Shown piece by piece: positions 1 to 8,793 of a DNA stretch of 64,000 nucleotides. Below the pieces are notes generated by a model. That model searched no databases. It saw only the letters and a program-made list of their open reading frames with translations, and had not been told where the DNA came from. The DNA comes from an uncultured Roseovarius sp. GTDB lineage: Bacteria > Pseudomonadota > Alphaproteobacteria > Rhodobacterales > Rhodobacteraceae. Within the stretch, counting starts at the first letter, position 1; each line of letters opens with the position of its first letter. A program made the position numbers and the translations under genes. The stretch spans positions 1 to 64,000 of the forward strand of contig NZ_CANLER010000002.1 of assembly GCF_947489715.1 (NCBI RefSeq), in the 5' to 3' direction.

Positions 1-356
1 ATGCTGAGGATCTGAGATCTGTGCCGCCTCGCATGGTCAGCAAGGCAGCGGCCCACCAGACCGCCCCGCTGGATGTTCGGCCGGACCTTTGGCCGCAGAT
101 GGTGACATTCGAGGATTTGAACGATCCTTCGACAGTGCAGGAAGTCGATGCTGACGATCTGACAGAGCATTTCGGCGCAGGCTACGCACTAAGACGCATC
201 ACCGTTCGGGCGACCCAGGACCCCGTGACAGAAGGGCGTGTCGAAAAGCTGCTGCCCTGTTTGAACTCGGGACATCAATGTATCCCGCTTAACAAGAGCT
301 TACCCTTTGGCCACCCATTACGAAACATTCTGAATGTCATGTTTCGAAGGACGTAA
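1..356 (+). pseudogene. C-terminal fragment of a conserved hypothetical protein
   Basis: The frame is already open at the first base of the window, so the 5' end lies outside; a GTG at 21 is possible but not convincing. The central part (residues about 27-78 from that GTG, around VTFEDLNDPSTVQEVD and DPVTEGRVEKLLP) resembles, from memory, the C-terminal region of exported hypothetical proteins of Rhodobacterales. The last 30 residues look unrelated, as if a frameshift or fusion had replaced the natural end. The stop lies 2 nt before the next start codon. No function can be assigned. It could also be a real gene that continues to the left. Confidence 0.4.
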
Positions 357-358
357 TC

Positions 359-613
359 ATGACCATTTCGAAAGATCTTTTCCTCTCTATCCTTGCCATG
401 GATTCCTACAACCAAGGCTATGGCAGGGGCATTGTTCATGACAAAAACCAAATTGGAACTGCGTCCGTAAGCACTGATTCTGAAGAGGTGTTCAGGGACC
501 CGGACGCGGACGGATTGGGGAGGGACAGGATAACTTCACCGCCGTTTGTTTCATCAGGCGCGTATCCGCAGACAACTAGACCGATGAGCAGCTCTCTGGC
601 ACGGCAGTTTTAG
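359..613 (+). pseudogene. Truncated N-terminus of a lipase/Ca2+-binding-type secreted protein
   Basis: An 84-residue frame starts at ATG 359 behind a good AAGGA Shine-Dalgarno (345-352 region). Its first 25 residues (MTISKDLFLSILAMDSYNQG) match what I remember as the start of large roseobacter proteins annotated as lipases or calcium-binding proteins, which are several hundred residues long. After about residue 55 the sequence becomes low in family character and stops, so this is probably a decayed 5' remnant. It sits directly after another fragment and before ybaB, where dnaX is usually found. If translated, the peptide is unlikely to be active. The family link is a recollection, not a search result. 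Confidence 0.4.
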
Positions 614-817
614 TTTCTTAGCACGACCTATGACGAATAAAGAGCGGCCATTGAAGCGTGTGCAGCGAATGTAAATTCTGTCCCGCTTAGCCGAGTTTCA
701 AATACCGGATGCTTGCATAAAGCACTTATCTACCAAGTTGACGGTCCCTTTGTCTTGTTCCTGAGGCGTCAGGCCCGTATCTAGGCGGTAACTAAACCGA
801 CAACTGAGGAAGATATC

Positions 818-1162
818 ATGTTCAAAGGATTGGGCCAGATGGGCGATATGGCCAAGATGATGAAGGCCGCGCAGGAAATGCAGCAGAAAATGGCCAGCCT
901 TCAGGAGGAAATGCACAGCCTGATGGTCACCGGCGAAAGCGGTGCCGGTCTGGTCAAGGCCACCTGCACCGCCAAGGGCGAGCTGAAAGGCCTCGACATC
1001 GACCCGTCGATCTTTAACGCCGACGACAAGGAAGTGGTCGAAGACCTGATCCTGGCCGCAATCAAGGACGCGCAGCAAAAAGCCAGCGCACGTGCCAAGG
1101 AAGAAATGGGCAAGATCACCGAAGGCATGGGCCTGCCCAAGGATATGGACCTGCCGTTCTGA
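818..1162 (+). CDS. ybaB: YbaB/EbfC nucleoid-associated protein
   Basis: This 114-residue protein has the standard YbaB/EbfC length. The N-terminus is a Met/Gln-rich helix ([21 protein letters not shown]), followed by the conserved [22 protein letters not shown] core and a charged C-terminal helix. The family forms dimers that bind DNA and associate with the nucleoid. ATG 818 is preceded by GAGGAAG with good spacing. recR follows 13 nt after the stop, the usual ybaB-recR pair linked to recombination repair. The third usual partner, dnaX, is not directly upstream here; gene fragments occupy that place. Confidence 0.95.
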   Translation: MFKGLGQMGDMAKMMKAAQEMQQKMASLQEEMHSLMVTGESGAGLVKATCTAKGELKGLDIDPSIFNADDKEVVEDLILAAIKDAQQKASARAKEEMGKITEGMGLPKDMDLPF

Positions 1163-1175
1163 AACAGGCCACCTG

Positions 1176-1769
1176 ATGAACGGCACGCGCGATATCGACG
1201 CTCTCATCCAGATGATGGCGAAATTGCCGGGTCTGGGCCCGCGCTCGGCCCGGCGGGCGGTGCTTCACCTCATTCGCAAGCGTGATCTGCAGCTGATCCC
1301 ATTGGCGGACCTGATGCAGACCGTTGCGGCAACCGCGCGCGAATGCCTGAACTGCGGCAATGTCGGCACCACCGATATCTGCGACATCTGCGAGGCCGAA
1401 AAACGCGCCAACGGTTTGCTCTGCGTGGTCGAGGATGTGGCCGACCTCTGGGCGATGGAGCGCGCCGGCGTGTTCAAGGGACGCTATCATGTTCTGGGCG
1501 GCACGCTGAGCGCGCTGGATCAGGTCGGCCCCGACCAGCTCCGTATCCCCAAGCTCATCGACCGGGTCGACAGCGAAGCGATCACCGAGGTGATCCTGGC
1601 GCTCAACGCCACCGTCGACGGGTTGACCACAGCGCATTACATCGCCGACCAGCTGGAAGATCGTGTGACGCTGACCTCATTGGCGCAAGGGGTGCCGATC
1701 GGTGGCGAATTGGACTACCTTGACGACGGCACGATCAGCGCCGCGCTTTCAGCCCGCAAGGCACTCTGA
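1176..1769 (+). CDS. recR: Recombination mediator RecR
   Basis: This 197-residue protein is full length for RecR, which acts with RecF/RecO to load RecA at gaps. In order it shows an N-terminal helix-hairpin-helix ([16 protein letters not shown], about 17-32), a C4 zinc finger with Cys57, Cys60, Cys69 and Cys72, a Toprim region ([18 protein letters not shown]) and the C-terminal [15 protein letters not shown] segment. ATG 1176 is chosen over upstream in-frame codons because they would lie inside ybaB. Co-transcription with ybaB is likely from the 13-nt gap. Confidence 0.96.
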   Translation: MNGTRDIDALIQMMAKLPGLGPRSARRAVLHLIRKRDLQLIPLADLMQTVAATARECLNCGNVGTTDICDICEAEKRANGLLCVVEDVADLWAMERAGVFKGRYHVLGGTLSALDQVGPDQLRIPKLIDRVDSEAITEVILALNATVDGLTTAHYIADQLEDRVTLTSLAQGVPIGGELDYLDDGTISAALSARKAL

Positions 1770-1851
1770 CAACATCAGAACAATTGAAAAGAAGCTTGTG
1801 GTTTGCGCTATCACGCCTAGGCTGAGAACAGGGACGGGCGGAAGATAGGAT

Positions 1852-2880
1852 ATGCGGACACGGTTGTTACTCTGGCTCATCACGGTTTTCACCGTCTGGA
1901 GCGGGTTTGCCCAAGCGCAAAGCACGTTGGAGCGCGCAACCGAATACTGGCTGAAAGGTCGCGATCAGAAAAGCCTGATTATGTTGGCGGAACTGGCACG
2001 TGCCGGGAATGCGGATGCGCGTTTGCTGCTGGGCCGGATCGAAACCACCGACCTGGGGCCGTCACCTTTTCGGATGTCCCTGAGTAAAGATGAAACACGT
2101 GCACTGTTTCGCGATATTTCGGAACATACGCTATTTGGCAAAACCTGGATTTCTGTCGAGGCCGCATTGGGCAATGAATACGCCCACGCCTTTCTTCGCG
2201 CGGCGCAACCCGTGCCCCGGCTGGGCCTGATCGAACGGCTGAACCGGTTGCAGGAATATCAGGCGGCGGATCATCCGACGCGCATTGTGGCGCTATATGG
2301 CAACCAATCGATGCGTGACAAGCTACGCGCGTCCGAGTTTCTGATGTCGGACCTTGAGCCCTATCTTGATTACCTGTCCGGCACCCCGGAACCGCGCGGA
2401 GATGGTCTGGCGGTGCTGCGCCATATTGCGCCGGACCTGCGCGCCTCGGTGTCTGCGGATGATGCCGAAACGTTGGGGATGGCCGGTATTCTGTCACTTG
2501 GATATGGCTATGGTGACCACTCATCCGGCAACCGGTGGCGCGCGCCTGTTGAAAGCTGGCTGCTGTCTTCACCGTCCACAAAACCTATTGCTGATCTATG
2601 TGCGGTCGAATGCGGCGGCGCGAAGGCGAACTGCGCCTTTGCGTTTCTGGCATTGTCGGGGGGATATTTTGAAGCCATCCGCGTCGATAGCCCGTTTGAG
2701 AAACTGATCCCACAGGCACAATTTGTAAGCAGCCACAGGGCACGTATTATGGTTTTGCGACGGGCTGCATTGGCCCGATCCGAAACCAACCTCACATGGT
2801 TGGCGGATCACAAGCAGATCGCAGAGATTTCTGAATGTGCGGCGGATCTGATTATCAATGAGCGCCAGAAATATCAGTAG
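1852..2880 (+). CDS. Exported hypothetical protein with TPR/Sel1-like N-terminus
   Basis: The 342-residue product starts with a clear Sec signal peptide (MRTRLLLWLITVFTVWSGFAQA) and should be periplasmic. The region just after it (ATEYWLKGRDQKSLIMLAELARAGNADARLLLGRI) has the helix spacing of a Sel1/TPR-like repeat, but I cannot confirm a full repeat array. The C-terminal third has several Cys (ADLCAVECGG, NCAFAF, SECAADL) that could form disulfides in the periplasm. It stands alone between recR and a bidirectional terminator. I do not recognise a characterised homologue. Confidence 0.75.
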   Translation: MRTRLLLWLITVFTVWSGFAQAQSTLERATEYWLKGRDQKSLIMLAELARAGNADARLLLGRIETTDLGPSPFRMSLSKDETRALFRDISEHTLFGKTWISVEAALGNEYAHAFLRAAQPVPRLGLIERLNRLQEYQAADHPTRIVALYGNQSMRDKLRASEFLMSDLEPYLDYLSGTPEPRGDGLAVLRHIAPDLRASVSADDAETLGMAGILSLGYGYGDHSSGNRWRAPVESWLLSSPSTKPIADLCAVECGGAKANCAFAFLALSGGYFEAIRVDSPFEKLIPQAQFVSSHRARIMVLRRAALARSETNLTWLADHKQIAEISECAADLIINERQKYQ

Positions 2881-2911
2881 CACTGACGCCGGGCATTTCG
2901 CACCCCTGAAC

Positions 2912-2944
2912 GAAAAACCCCGGCCTGTCTGACCGGGGTTTTCG
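2912..2944. terminator. Bidirectional rho-independent terminator
   Basis: A perfect 10-bp stem (2914-2923 with 2933-2942) encloses a 9-nt loop. It has A-runs on the left and T-runs on the right, so it can stop transcription from both sides. It lies between the convergent exported-protein gene (ending 2880) and trcR (ending 2963). Confidence 0.9.
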
Positions 2945-2962
2945 CAGTATATTCGAGTTGTC

Positions 2963-3715
2963 TCAGGGCTGTTCGTCTTCGTCGTCGCCCTTGTTTTCCG
3001 GCAAGTTGAAGAAGCTGTCGGCGTCGAATTCCTTTTCCTCTTCTTCATCGTCATCGGTGCTACCGCTGAGGCTGAAGGTCTCCAGACCCTCAATGGCGGT
3101 CGGAATGCGCGGCTCGGCTTCTTGTCCCAGGCTCTGTTCCGTGCTCAGAAGCTTGCGACGCTCGTCATCGCTCATCGACTCGCCTTCCTTGGCCTTCTTG
3201 GCCGCAGCTTTTTGCACGGCGGCGTCCAGTTCAGACTGTTTGCAAAGGCCAAGCGCAACCGGATCAATCGGTTGAATGTTGGAGATGTTCCAATGGGTCC
3301 GTTCGCGGATCGCCTGAATTGTCGGCTTGGTGGTGCCGACCAGACGAGCAATCTGGCTGTCGGCCAACTCAGGGTGGAACTTGACAAGCCACAGAATCGA
3401 GGCTGGGCGATCCTGACGTTTGCTAAGCGGTGTGTAGCGCGGGCCGCGACGTTTTTCTTCGCCCTGCGCGGCAGCGTTGAACTTGAGCTTCAGCTTATGC
3501 AAAGGGTTCTTTTCGGCGGCGTCGATCTCATCCTGGGTCAGTTGGTTATTGGCGATCGGATCAAAGCCCTTCACGCCTGCGGCCACATCGCCATCGGCAA
3601 TGCCCTGAACCTCAAGTTCATGCATCTCGACGAAATCCGCGATCTGCTTGAAGCTGATCGTTGTGTTGTCCACCAGCCAGACGGCTGTGGCGCGGGCCAT
3701 AAGCGGTTTTGCCAT
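2963..3715 (-). CDS. trcR: Cell cycle transcriptional regulator TrcR (DUF1013)
   Basis: This 250-residue protein carries the DUF1013 core: MAKPLMARATAVWLVDNTTI at the start, an HTH-like stretch (LADSQIARLVGTTKPTIQAI) near residue 115-140, and NPLHKLKLKFN. The family is restricted to alphaproteobacteria and is annotated as cell-cycle transcriptional regulator TrcR. The C-terminus is very acidic (DDDEEEEKEFDAD and DDEDEQP), which is typical of this clade and probably unstructured. It is transcribed away from rnaseT2 and shares a 131-bp divergent intergenic region with it. The stop is followed by a strong terminator. Confidence 0.9.
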   Translation of the reverse strand: MAKPLMARATAVWLVDNTTISFKQIADFVEMHELEVQGIADGDVAAGVKGFDPIANNQLTQDEIDAAEKNPLHKLKLKFNAAAQGEEKRRGPRYTPLSKRQDRPASILWLVKFHPELADSQIARLVGTTKPTIQAIRERTHWNISNIQPIDPVALGLCKQSELDAAVQKAAAKKAKEGESMSDDERRKLLSTEQSLGQEAEPRIPTAIEGLETFSLSGSTDDDEEEEKEFDADSFFNLPENKGDDEDEQP

Positions 3716-3846
3716 ATCTCAGATCTCCTACAGGCATATCTTTCCCGTCGCCTGGAAAGGCGGTCCCGGGGGCCGGGACGGGTTTCCGTTGTCGGGGAAC
3801 TTGGGCGCTATATAGTGACGTCGAACAAGAAAAGAAAGTCCGAAAT

Positions 3847-4476
3847 ATGCGCGCCCTGTTGTTGTTGCTGATCTCTGCCACCGCTGCCCTGGCCGAAGGT
3901 GAGCGTGCTGGCGAGTTTGATTACTACGTGCTGTCGCTCAGCTGGTCGCCGACATGGTGCGCAATCGAAGGCGATGAAAGAGGATCACCGCAATGCGACG
4001 CATCCGCCGATCACGGTTGGGTCCTGCACGGTCTCTGGCCACAATTTCATCGCGGCTACCCGTCCCACTGCCAATCCGCTGAACGTCCTCCGTCCCGCGC
4101 CATGACCGCAGAAATGGCTGATATCATGGGAACATCCGGGTTGGCCTGGTATCAGTGGAAAAAGCATGGCACCTGTACTGGCCTGTCCGCCCCGGCATTT
4201 TATGCACACGCGCGCGAGGCCTATAAGGCTGTGAACCGGCCCGAGGTTTTTCGAAAACTCACCAAACCGGTCACGTTGCCAGCCAAGGTGGTCGAAGAAG
4301 CGTTTCTGAAGGCCAATCCTGACTGGGACGCCGATATGCTGACAATCACCTGCCGCGATGGGCGTATTCAAGAGGCACGGCTTTGCCTGTCCAAGAATCT
4401 CACACCCGTGCCATGCGGCCGCGATGTGATAAGGGACTGCCGGATGAAAGACGCGCTTTTTGATCCGATACGATAA
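3847..4476 (+). CDS. Secreted ribonuclease T2 family protein
   Basis: The 209-residue protein has a signal peptide (MRALLLLLISATAALA) and both catalytic boxes of RNase T2: CAS I HGLWPQ, and CAS II WKKHGTC, each supplying the active-site His. The family cleaves single-stranded RNA through 2',3'-cyclic phosphates in the periplasm or outside the cell. Paired Cys (WCAIEG, PQCDAS, SHCQSA, TCTGLS, LTITCRD, LCLSKN) fit the disulfide-rich fold. ATG 3847 is chosen because it begins the signal peptide; longer in-frame starts would overlap the trcR promoter. It ends 3 nt from the convergent DUF1513 gene with no terminator between them. Confidence 0.92.
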   Translation: MRALLLLLISATAALAEGERAGEFDYYVLSLSWSPTWCAIEGDERGSPQCDASADHGWVLHGLWPQFHRGYPSHCQSAERPPSRAMTAEMADIMGTSGLAWYQWKKHGTCTGLSAPAFYAHAREAYKAVNRPEVFRKLTKPVTLPAKVVEEAFLKANPDWDADMLTITCRDGRIQEARLCLSKNLTPVPCGRDVIRDCRMKDALFDPIR

Positions 4477-4479
4477 GGG

Positions 4480-5547
4480 TTAGCCTATTGCCACCAGGTG
4501 ATTGTCCCATTGGCAATCATGCACCCGGCGCTCTTGTGCGGCACCGACCAATATGCGCCCCGTGCCAGTCGTAAAGACGAAATCTGACCCGCCCGCCGCC
4601 ACACCGCAAATGTCCGTTTCCATCAGTTGACGCCGCAGTTTTCCCGTCGTTTCAAAGATCAGCGCCACACCGCCCCGTGGACCAGTCAGGGCAATTTCCC
4701 CGCCATTTCCGGAAAACGCCACGCTGCCTGCATAACCCTGCATCTCGCGCTCCAACCCACGTCCGGTTTCGTGGAACATCAGGGGTTGCCCCCGCCGGTG
4801 GGTCGCCAAGAGAGGGGGCGTTTCAGCCAGATCGCCCTGCCATTGGCAAGCAACGGCGACATGCCCGTCCGCATGCACCGCCAGATGTCGCATGGAATTC
4901 CTGTGCCACTCCACAGGTGGCTGGTGCTGTTCCAGCAAGGCCCCATTCAGCGCCAGATAGCTAAGATTTGGACGCATATCTGGCAGGTTCAGCTTGGCGC
5001 GTCCAGCATCGGGGTGGGTTTCAATACCCCCATTTGCCACCAAAAAAGTTTCGCCATCCGGCATCAGGCGCAGTTCATGTGGGCCAACACCGCCAGACGG
5101 CATCGCCCCGATGCGCCGATAGTTATCCTTTGCGTCCCACATGCCGATCATGCCACGCGCGTCATTGAAATGATTTTCGGTGGTGAGCAGTACTGCGCCA
5201 TCACCAGAAAAGGCCCCATGACCATAGAAATGATGTCCTTCTGGCGCTTCCAACCGCGACACCATCTGACCGGATTTACAATTGATGACCATCGCAAACC
5301 TGCCCGGACGCCGGGCAAACGCAACCGCAAGCGCCTGGGTCGGATGGGCAGCGGCTGCGTGGCCTCGCCCTGGCAACGGAATGCCGAAAACCACCTCGCC
5401 CAAACCGTTCAGGCCAAAGAGGGCATACCGCCCAGAAGGCAGGCGCGCCGCAGACAAATAGGCGGGATTACCGGTTTCAGCCCACCCGACATGCGGCATC
5501 AGGCCGGTTGTCAAAAGCCCTCCGAGAAAATGGCGCCGCGACGTCAT
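4480..5547 (-). CDS. DUF1513 family Tat-exported protein
   Basis: This 355-residue protein begins with a twin-arginine signal (TSRRHFLGGLLTTGLM) and continues as a repetitive beta-rich protein, probably a propeller (AFSGDGAVLLTTEN, SGNGGEIALTGPRGG). The DUF1513 family commonly accompanies imelysins and di-haem oxidoreductases in alphaproteobacterial iron loci; its activity is unknown to me. ATG 5547 is preceded by GGAG (5554-5557) at 6-nt spacing and lies 1 nt after the stop of the upstream imelysin, so it is the last gene of the iron operon. An upstream in-frame ATG at 5559 is a weaker alternative. Confidence 0.85.
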   Translation of the reverse strand: MTSRRHFLGGLLTTGLMPHVGWAETGNPAYLSAARLPSGRYALFGLNGLGEVVFGIPLPGRGHAAAAHPTQALAVAFARRPGRFAMVINCKSGQMVSRLEAPEGHHFYGHGAFSGDGAVLLTTENHFNDARGMIGMWDAKDNYRRIGAMPSGGVGPHELRLMPDGETFLVANGGIETHPDAGRAKLNLPDMRPNLSYLALNGALLEQHQPPVEWHRNSMRHLAVHADGHVAVACQWQGDLAETPPLLATHRRGQPLMFHETGRGLEREMQGYAGSVAFSGNGGEIALTGPRGGVALIFETTGKLRRQLMETDICGVAAGGSDFVFTTGTGRILVGAAQERRVHDCQWDNHLVAIG

Positions 5548-5548
5548 G

Positions 5549-6559
5549 TCAATCTCCATCCAGCGCATTAAACCCGGCGATGACCCCCAGATGAGCGCCA
5601 AGGTCCTGATCGACGATCCTCCGGATGGCGTTCAGGTCATTCAACAGCGCCTCAACCCTGATCCTGCCCTGTGGTGTAGACACACCGGCAAGCGTCGGGT
5701 CACCAAGCTCAGCGGCGCTCTGATCGAACCGTGTCAGCGCATAATCAAGACGGCTGGCCAGGACCGGATCATCAGCCGCCAATCGCAACGCCAGCCCACC
5801 ACTGCCCGCTACCGCCTGACGGATCAGTGCCAGACTTTGACCCGACCGCCAGGCCTCGGCCCGTTTCGGGCGCGGTTTTTCAAACGTCCCCAATGGGCGT
5901 CCGAACCGCATGTCAGCCGTGAATTGCAAGCCGGTCGAAGCGGATTTGTAAAGCACCTGCAAGACTTCATCGCCTGAGCGATAAGGCGCATCCGGACCGG
6001 GCGCGGTCAGCACCGGAGCATAGCCGTGCCATGCCAGATCCAGATCCTGCGCAGTTGCGTGAATATCCCGGGCCACGGCCCGCACCAGCGCACAGCGCTG
6101 ATCCGGCGTACCAAGCGTTGCGATCTCGGGATCAAACAGCAGGTAATCCAGCGCATAGAACCCCCGCGCCGCAATCGAAACCTGTTCATAGGCTTCAGGC
6201 GTCAGAGCATCGGGATCAGGGTTCAGCAACAATTTCCGCAGGGCTTTGGGTGTCTTGCCGCGCGGATCGGGCCAAAAAGCCAGCGCAAAGGCGCGGTTTT
6301 CCTGTTCAGACGGCCCAAAACGCAGATGGCTGACCCGGGCCCATGCCCGAAATGCCTCGATATATTTCCGGCGCAAATCAGCGGCGTTGCAGGAAGATTC
6401 AGTCTCGTCCGCCATGATCGCCGTCTTTTGGTTCAGCTCTGCAAAGCCCGGCAGAATATCCTGCTCGACAATCTCCTGAAAGGGTATTGACTTGCCGTCA
6501 GCAACCGCAGAAACCGGTCCTATAACCAGCAAAATAAGAACAAGAAGACGTCTCATCAT
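5549..6559 (-). CDS. Imelysin family periplasmic protein (second copy, degenerate motif)
   Basis: The product is 336 residues with a signal peptide ([20 protein letters not shown]). It is helical and similar in layout to imelysin/IrpA/EfeO-M75 proteins, which are periplasmic iron-uptake-associated proteins. Where imelysins have GxHxxE, this copy has GFYALD (residues 133-138), so the His and Glu are replaced by Tyr and Asp. The upstream imelysin in the same operon keeps the intact motif. ATG 6559 overlaps the stop of the di-haem gene in an ATGA and has GGAAAG upstream; ATG 6556 is a close alternative. It may bind a partner rather than iron. Confidence 0.85.
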   Translation of the reverse strand: MMRRLLVLILLVIGPVSAVADGKSIPFQEIVEQDILPGFAELNQKTAIMADETESSCNAADLRRKYIEAFRAWARVSHLRFGPSEQENRAFALAFWPDPRGKTPKALRKLLLNPDPDALTPEAYEQVSIAARGFYALDYLLFDPEIATLGTPDQRCALVRAVARDIHATAQDLDLAWHGYAPVLTAPGPDAPYRSGDEVLQVLYKSASTGLQFTADMRFGRPLGTFEKPRPKRAEAWRSGQSLALIRQAVAGSGGLALRLAADDPVLASRLDYALTRFDQSAAELGDPTLAGVSTPQGRIRVEALLNDLNAIRRIVDQDLGAHLGVIAGFNALDGD

Positions 6560-8097
6560 AGGCTTTCCAGGAAACGGATCAGGGCGGCCCGGTCCTCGGC
6601 AGGCATATCGATCACCGCATCGCGCTGCAGCTCGGCCTCGCCACCATGCCACAGCACGGCTTCGAGAAGCGATCGTGCCCTGCCATCGTGCAGAAAATAA
6701 CTATGGCCCGAAACCTGTTCGGTCAATCCGATGCCCCACAGCGGCGGTGTACGCCATTCCTGGCCTGTTGCACGTGCCTCGGGCCGGTTATCTGCCAGCC
6801 CCTCCCCCATGTCATGCAGCAGCATGTCGGTATAGGGCCAGATCAACTGAAAACTCTGCTCGGGCTGGTCTTCCAAACGATGCGTCACATAGGCGGGCCG
6901 ATGGCACGATGTGCACCCCAGCGCATTGAACATTTCCTTGCCGCGCAACACTTGCGCGTCCCCCACGTCACGGCGGGCGGGCACGGCCAGGTTGCGGCTG
7001 TAAAATGACACCAGATCCAGACCTTCCTGCCCAATTTCATAGACCCGGTCGTCGCCATCCCCATGCGGGCCAGCACGACAATCGGTCTGCGCCTCGGTGC
7101 ATTCGCCCCAAGCCCCGGTAAAGAGCGGATTTGAGATCCCGATATCCCCGGCAAACGCACCGGCAGACTGATGGCGCACCGTCGGTGCCCCAGCCTTCAG
7201 GCCAAACCGTCCCAACATCGGTTGATCATATTCGACCGACCAGACAATATTCGCCCGTCCCGAGATACCATCGCCATCGGTATCCTCCGGGTCAGCATTG
7301 GCAAGAATATCCGCCGCCGGGATTGCCTCAAGCAAGCCAAGCCCGATCATCTGGGGTGCCACACGGGGTGACAGCATCGCCTGCGGATGCAGCGGGCCAT
7401 ACCCCAGATCGGCAGCGGTATAGGTTGGGCGGCGCAGTGAGGCGACTTCACCATCCGACAATGCAATTTCGAATTCTTCGTAATCAATCTGCAACCGGTA
7501 TTCCGAAGGATGCCCGGGCAGGCTGAAATCCTGTAACTGCGTGCCGTAGGTCGGGTCAGGTGCCGTGGCTATATAGTCCTCGATCTCGGCGACCTCTGTT
7601 CCTGCGTCACCGGGAATAGAGATGCGCAGAAACATTGAGATCGCGTTGTCTTCGGGCCCTTCGGGCGGATGGCCGCGCCCGTCTTTCAGATGGCACCGCT
7701 GGCACGAGCGCGCATTGAAAAGCGGCCCCAGCCCATCCGAGGCCAGCGTAGAAGAGGGCGACGATACCCAGAGTTTGCGGAAAAGCCCGTTGCCGACCTT
7801 GAAATCCAGCTCATCGGCAAACGGCATGTTGCCCGAGGGTTGTGAAAACGCATCGGCGTTATTGCGGACCCGCACCGTGGCAGCACCCGCCGACATATCC
7901 TCGAACTGTTGCGGCGCGCCGAAATCCGAAGGCGGCGCAAGAACCGCTTCGATCCGCGTCTGTTCCTCCGCTGTTCTGGGAATGATATTCAGATGGGGCT
8001 CGTCCAGCGGGCCCGCCACAGCAGCAGGGCCAAAAAGCCCCGCTGCCAGTACGATACTACTCGGCTTCGTCCATTTTCGACGCGTTGAGATGGGCAT
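6556..8097 (-). CDS. Di-haem oxidoreductase family protein (DUF1111, MauG/CCP-like)
   Basis: The 513-residue exported protein has two c-type haem sites, CQRCH (132-136) and CTSCH (395-399), in the two-domain arrangement of the DUF1111 di-haem family often called thiol oxidoreductase. A signal peptide occupies about residues 8-29 ([17 protein letters not shown]), so it should be periplasmic. ATG 8097 lies inside bfr, giving a 41-nt overlap; the next upstream in-frame start (8130) would lengthen the overlap and add nothing signal-like. In this operon it sits between bacterioferritin and an imelysin, suggesting redox handling of iron. The substrate is unknown. Confidence 0.9.
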   Translation of the reverse strand: MPISTRRKWTKPSSIVLAAGLFGPAAVAGPLDEPHLNIIPRTAEEQTRIEAVLAPPSDFGAPQQFEDMSAGAATVRVRNNADAFSQPSGNMPFADELDFKVGNGLFRKLWVSSPSSTLASDGLGPLFNARSCQRCHLKDGRGHPPEGPEDNAISMFLRISIPGDAGTEVAEIEDYIATAPDPTYGTQLQDFSLPGHPSEYRLQIDYEEFEIALSDGEVASLRRPTYTAADLGYGPLHPQAMLSPRVAPQMIGLGLLEAIPAADILANADPEDTDGDGISGRANIVWSVEYDQPMLGRFGLKAGAPTVRHQSAGAFAGDIGISNPLFTGAWGECTEAQTDCRAGPHGDGDDRVYEIGQEGLDLVSFYSRNLAVPARRDVGDAQVLRGKEMFNALGCTSCHRPAYVTHRLEDQPEQSFQLIWPYTDMLLHDMGEGLADNRPEARATGQEWRTPPLWGIGLTEQVSGHSYFLHDGRARSLLEAVLWHGGEAELQRDAVIDMPAEDRAALIRFLESL

Positions 8098-8542
8098 AGT
8101 TCTGCGGTCCGATCTTATCCAGCAGATCAAGCTGGGTTTCCAAAAAGTCGATATGGCCTTCTTCGTCTTTCAAAAGCTCGTCAAAGAGGTCTTTCGTCAC
8201 ATGATCACCAACCTTGTCGCAATGCTCGCGGGCTTCTTTGTAAAGTGCGCGCGCCTCCTGTTCGGCGGCAAGGTCGCATTCCAGCGTTTCCTTGGGCGAC
8301 TGCCCGATCCGAAGCGAGTCGAGCTTTTGCAGATTGGGATGCCCTTCCAGAAAAATGATCCGTTCTATCAGTTTGTCCGCGTGGTTCATCTCTTCGATGC
8401 TTTCTTCGCGGCTTTTCTTGGCCATATGGCCGAGGCCCCAATCCTCTTGCAGCTTGTAATGCAGCCAATACTGGCTGATTGCCGTCAGCTCACTGCGGAG
8501 CGCGCGGTTGAGGTAGTCAATGACTTTACTGTCGCCTTGCAT
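8057..8542 (-). CDS. bfr: Bacterioferritin
   Basis: The 161-residue protein is full length and aligns without gaps to E. coli Bfr at all key positions. The haem ligand is Met52, and the di-iron ferroxidase residues are Glu18, Glu51, His54, Glu94, Glu127 and His130. It stores iron as ferric mineral in a 24-subunit cytosolic shell. ATG 8542 lies inside the 3' end of bfd (58-nt overlap), and its own 3' end overlaps the di-haem gene by 41 nt. The three genes are therefore tightly coupled within the iron operon. Confidence 0.97.
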   Translation of the reverse strand: MQGDSKVIDYLNRALRSELTAISQYWLHYKLQEDWGLGHMAKKSREESIEEMNHADKLIERIIFLEGHPNLQKLDSLRIGQSPKETLECDLAAEQEARALYKEAREHCDKVGDHVTKDLFDELLKDEEGHIDFLETQLDLLDKIGPQNYAHLNASKMDEAE

Positions 8543-8784
8543 GTTTGGTTTTCCTGTGTTGACCGCGGCCTGAGCGCGCGGAGTTCCATGGGGACTTCCA
8601 GATTATCGTTGCTGCGCATCGTCGCAAGAAACAACGGCATACATCCGCCGCAATCCGCTGCCTTGCCAAGCGCGTGATAGATCTTTCCAGGGGTGATCAG
8701 GGCCGCGTTGTCGGCGGCCCTCATCCAGTCGATAGCGGCGTGAATGTCGTGATCTGCAATGTTCTGACAATGGCAGACGATCAT
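8485..8784 (-). CDS. bfd: Bacterioferritin-associated ferredoxin with C-terminal extension
   Basis: Residues 1-60 are a Bfd [2Fe-2S] domain with ligands Cys4, Cys6, Cys45 and Cys48 in the CxC...CxxC pattern. Bfd donates electrons to bacterioferritin to release stored iron. The protein is 99 residues, whereas the domain alone is about 64. The extra C-terminal tail (about residues 66-99) is rich in Arg, Thr and Ser and is encoded largely over the bfr start region, so it may be a by-product of overlapping genes. A GAGGAAAG Shine-Dalgarno precedes ATG 8784. It lies 9 nt after the outer-membrane protein gene. Confidence 0.9.
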   Translation of the reverse strand: MIVCHCQNIADHDIHAAIDWMRAADNAALITPGKIYHALGKAADCGGCMPLFLATMRSNDNLEVPMELRALRPRSTQENQTCKATVKSLTTSTARSAVS

Positions 8785-8793
8785 AGACTTTCC

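Noticed and set aside
64..817. Possible insertion sequence or phage remnant around the gene fragments
   Set aside because: No terminal inverted repeats, transposase motif or target duplication could be seen.
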